NCBI GenBank assembly: GCA_035041965.1
Contig: JAPYMA010000648.1
Coordinates: forward strand, 124,001-188,000
Length of the DNA stretch: 64,000 nucleotides
DNA from: Anisakis pegreffii
Taxonomy: Eukaryota > Nematoda > Chromadorea > Rhabditida > Anisakidae
Direction of reading: 5' to 3'
This document shows, in pieces, positions 61,337 to 64,000 of the stretch. A program made the translations under genes and the position numbers. Under the pieces are notes generated by a model. The model searched no databases. It saw nothing but the letters and a program-made list of their open reading frames with translations, and was not told the DNA's origin. The first letter of the stretch is position 1. Every line of letters starts with the position of its first letter.

Positions 61337-62863
61337 TCACCAAAATACAATATGAAAAACGACGAGCACGAGTACCACTGATAAAGGATTGAAAAGGCAG
61401 GGACAACTAGATGATATAGTTGTGTTTTGATTTTGAGGTGTTATAGTTGTGTTTTGATTTTCAGGTGTTGTTCCTTCTTTTGGAGGGTAGGTTGTTCCTT
61501 CTTTTGGGGGGTAGGTTGTTCCTTCTTTTGGAGGGTAGGTTGTTCCTTCTTTTGGAGGGTAGGTTGTTCCTTCTTTTGGAGGGTAGGTTGTTCCTTCTTT
61601 TGGAGGGTAGGTTGTTCCTTCTTCTGGAGGGTAAGTTGACAATTCAATTGTCGATGATCCTGGGAATGGTGTTCTCGATCCGTGGGATGGCATTCTCGTC
61701 TCCGGGAATGGTGTTCTCGATCCGTGGGATGGCATTCTCGTCTCCGGGAATGGCGTTATTGTCTCCGGGAATGGCGTTCTCGTCTCCGGGAATGGCGTTC
61801 TCGATCCGTGGGATGGCATTCTTGTCTCCGGGAATGGCGTTCTCGTCTCCGGGAATGGTGTTCTCGATCCGTGGGATGGCGTTATTGTCTCCGGGAATGG
61901 CGTTCTCGTCTCCGGGAATGGTGTTCTCGATCCGTGGGATGGCGTTATTGTCTCCGGGAATGGCGTTCTCGTCTCCGGGAATGGTGTTCTCGATCCGTGG
62001 GATGGCGTTATTGTCTCCGGGAATGGCGTTCTCGTCTCCGGGAATGGTGTTCTCGATCCGTGGGATGGCGTTATTGTCTCCGGGAATGGCGTTCTCGTCT
62101 CCGGGAATGGTGTTCTCGATCCGTGGGATGGCGTTATTGTCTCCGGGAATGGCGTTCTCGTCTCCGGGAATGGTGTTCTCGATCCGTGGGATGGCGTTAT
62201 TGTCTCCGGGAATGGCGTTCTCGTCTCCGGGAATGGTGTTCTCGATCCGTGGGATGGCGTTATTGTCTCCGGGAATGGCGTTCTCGTCTCCGGGAATGGT
62301 GTTCTCGATCCGTGGGATGGCGTTATTGTCTCCGGGAATGGCGTTCTCGTCTCCGGGAATGGTGTTCTCGATCCGTGGGATGGCGTTATTGTCTCCGGGA
62401 ATGGCGTTCTCGTCTCCGGGAATGGTGTTCTCGATCCGTGGGATGGCGTTATTGTCTCCGGGAATGGCGTTCTCGTCTCCGGGAATGGTGTTCTCGATCC
62501 GTGGGATGGCGTTATTGTCTCCGGGAATGGCGTTCTCGTCTCCGGGAATGGTGTTCTCGATCCGTGGGATGGCGTTATTGTCTCCGGGAATGGCGTTCTC
62601 GTCTCCGGGAATGGCGTTCTCGATCCGTGGGATGGCGTTATTGTCTCCGGGAATGGCGTTCTCGTCTCCGGGAATGGCGTTCTCGATCCATGGGATGGCA
62701 TTGTAGTCTCTGGAAATGGCGTTCTCGATCCGTGGGATGGCATTCTCGTCTCCGGGAATGACGTTCCCCATCCCGAGATTGCTGTTTCCGATGCGATAGT
62801 ATCGGCTATGATTACATCCGCCAGATGAATGAAAAAAAGTGCGGCTATTGTGTATCGTGCCAT
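61337..62863 (-). CDS. GPI-anchored mucin-like surface protein with tandem repeats
   Basis: A single-exon frame of 508 aa from the preferred start. A hydrophobic N terminus (MARYTIAALFFIHLADVIIA) is a signal peptide. The body is made of heptads TPFPETR, TPFPETI and TPSHGSR in regular order, then about seven copies of the octapeptide TTYPPKEG. Two or more Asn-Thr-Thr sequons follow. The end, SSSCPCLFNP plus VVLVLVVFHIVFW, is a typical GPI-addition signal. Threonine/serine/proline richness implies heavy O-glycosylation, as in nematode surface-coat mucins; function is inferred from this architecture. An upstream ATG at 62887 is in frame, but a strong acceptor (cttcctttcag, ending 62868) four bases before the ATG at 62863 suggests the mRNA is trans-spliced there. 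Confidence 0.75.
   Translation of the reverse strand: MARYTIAALFFIHLADVIIADTIASETAISGWGTSFPETRMPSHGSRTPFPETTMPSHGSRTPFPETRTPFPETITPSHGSRTPFPETRTPFPETITPSHGSRTPFPETRTPFPETITPSHGSRTPFPETRTPFPETITPSHGSRTPFPETRTPFPETITPSHGSRTPFPETRTPFPETITPSHGSRTPFPETRTPFPETITPSHGSRTPFPETRTPFPETITPSHGSRTPFPETRTPFPETITPSHGSRTPFPETRTPFPETITPSHGSRTPFPETRTPFPETITPSHGSRTPFPETRTPFPETITPSHGSRTPFPETRTPFPETITPSHGSRTPFPETRTPFPETRMPSHGSRTPFPETRTPFPETITPFPETRMPSHGSRTPFPETRMPSHGSRTPFPGSSTIELSTYPPEEGTTYPPKEGTTYPPKEGTTYPPKEGTTYPPKEGTTYPPKEGTTYPPKEGTTPENQNTTITPQNQNTTISSSCPCLFNPLSVVLVLVVFHIVFW
61466..61645 (-). repeat. 24-bp tandem repeat encoding TTYPPKEG
   Basis: About seven near-identical 24-bp units (GTTGTTCCTTCTTTTGGAGG plus GTAG on the plus strand). 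The first and last copies differ by single bases. Confidence 0.9.
61655..62775 (-). repeat. Higher-order tandem array: 21-bp units organised in 63-bp blocks
   Basis: The basic unit is 21 bp (one heptad). Thirteen consecutive 63-bp blocks of three heptads run from about 61879 to 62697 with almost no sequence difference. Irregular 21-bp units flank both ends. The outer units are more diverged than the inner ones, as expected for unequal crossover. Confidence 0.9.
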
Positions 62864-62887
62864 AGCGCTGAAAGGAAGATGCTTCAT

Positions 62888-63906
62888 TAAAGAAATTCGA
62901 GGTTAAGAGAAATGACGTGATATTAATCTGAGTGGTTCGGTAATCCACAGTTGATGATTCTCTTTAAGTGTATCTAGAAAGGCAACTAATATTCCGTTCT
63001 TTTTCCATCATACAATTATTTATATCTTCAAAAATTGCTCAGTTTTGAAATTGGAAGAGATCTCACTGGCAGTGCTAATGGATCAGCCTATATGGTTTCA
63101 ATGGTTCACCTGATCCTCTGTTTGGAGACGCAATAATGAGATTATTTTATAGGTCGCATCAAATTTGGCGTTGTTATTGTTATATCTTTAACTAACTTAT
63201 TTTCGTGTAATCAAGTGGAAGAAATCCAGTGCAAAATCGTGACCTATTCAAAAGAGTGAGTCAGTTCGCTTTACGGTAGGAAAATTTCTCACTGGTACTA
63301 ATGTCCGTTAGAAAAACTTCAGTTTTTTTGGCAGTTAAGCTGTACGATTAGTAATCCGCGTATTATAAACGGAGGATATACCATGGCAAAAAATGAAATA
63401 TTACGGCGTCAAAAGCCAATTAATCAAAAAAAAAAACTTTTTGGGATGGCAATTTTGCATATTCCAAGTGTTTTCCTATGGCGACTTGGGGTGGTTATGC
63501 AGAATGGATGCTGAACAATCCAAAATGCTCTATAGAACATTGTGTGATTGTTCGATATGCAACGACGGTATGACTGACATCCTTTATATTCTGAGCGCCC
63601 TTAAATAGCTAAATTTTGTAGATAATGATTCGACAGTAATTGAAATGTTACATCTCCTTTTTCAATTTTTGTTATGAGAGTCTCTGTTTTTGTGTTATCA
63701 GTGATGTGATATCGAACTGTCCCGACTGAATGATTCATTGTCTGTGTAAATATTGATAATCTGTTCAAAACATTCGATTATTTTCATGCTAATGTAAAAT
63801 TTCCATAAGATTTGTATTAGTAATTCTCTTCTCATTTCGAATTGTTTTAACATGTTACTTGTACAGTATGATTAATGACTTTGCTGTTCATTGACGTTGC
63901 TGGCAG
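62888..63906. other. Intergenic stretch with one possible exon
   Basis: At 63469-63567 (+) a 33-codon segment (starting CFPMATWGGYAEWMLNNPKC) is bounded by a weak acceptor (attccaag) and a donor (ACG|GTATGA). It is exactly 99 nt with phase 0 at both ends. It could be an upstream exon of the gene at 63907, but the phases do not join directly. Confidence 0.25.
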
Positions 63907-64000
63907 TTTTTCGAGCGGAGATTCAAAGAGCGGCTCTGATAACTCGAACCGAAATTTACACAGTCTGGAGTACGCCAGAACTGATCTACGAGGCAATCTT
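63907..64000 (+). CDS. Partial exon running off the right end
   Basis: After an acceptor (gttgctggcag, ending 63906) an open frame of 31 codons continues to the window edge. It is rich in Ser, Asn and Gly, then reads NLHSLEYARTDLRGNL. The frame is also open upstream to an ATG at 63875. No family is recognisable from this fragment. Confidence 0.4.

Noticed and set aside
61644..62948. 434-codon minus-strand and 359/419-codon plus-strand frames over the mucin repeats
   Set aside because: They are by-products of a repeat length divisible by three and lack a signal peptide or a sensible end; the 516-codon frame has both a signal peptide and a GPI signal.

Overview
This window looks like nuclear DNA of a nematode, most likely a parasitic one. 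This is inferred from several signs. The DNA is AT-rich and split into many short exons, with acceptors close to TTTTCAG. Acceptor-like sites sit a few bases upstream of the start codons of HELQ, the carboxylesterase, the 386-aa protein and the mucin, as expected for spliced-leader trans-splicing. The gene content also fits (HELQ helicase, expanded secreted carboxylesterases, a GPI-anchored threonine/proline-rich surface protein, MULE elements). Exon models below were assembled by hand from reading frame, splice dinucleotides and phase; each multi-exon model closes in frame from start to stop unless stated.

Layout, left to right. 85-457(+): 3' end of a gene whose C terminus is a leucine tract encoded by a TTA microsatellite. 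4530-6600(+): an MBT-like exon followed by a broken MULE-type DNA transposon. 7681-15236(+): a complete 23-exon HELQ DNA repair helicase (950 aa) with an overlapping upstream ORF and one GC-AG intron. 16503-17976(-): a small tail-anchored protein with two possible first exons. 18000-33768: about 15.7 kb with no gene I can support. 33769-39387(-): a nine-exon SOX/HMG-box transcription factor (379 aa). 39941-40011: a 71-nt near-perfect hairpin, a good microRNA precursor candidate, about 550 bp upstream of the SOX start codon. 44930-45450(-): remains of a LINE reverse transcriptase. 47501-52118(-): a complete 12-exon secreted type-B carboxylesterase (621 aa) with its Ser-Glu-His triad. 53849-55352(-): a five-exon gamma-glutamylamine cyclotransferase (GGACT family, 164 aa). 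57442-59923(+): a six-exon orphan protein (386 aa). 61337-62863(-): a GPI-anchored mucin-like protein with a 63-bp higher-order repeat and a 24-bp repeat. 63907-64000(+): an exon running off the window.

The genes do not form an obvious pathway. HELQ acts in interstrand crosslink and replication-fork repair, SOX is a developmental regulator, the esterase and mucin are predicted to be secreted or surface-exposed, and GGACT degrades gamma-glutamylamine crosslink products. The most interesting unexplained objects are the hairpin at 39941-40011, the repeat array of the mucin gene, the orphan 386-aa protein, and the large gene-poor interval beside the SOX gene, which may be regulatory DNA.
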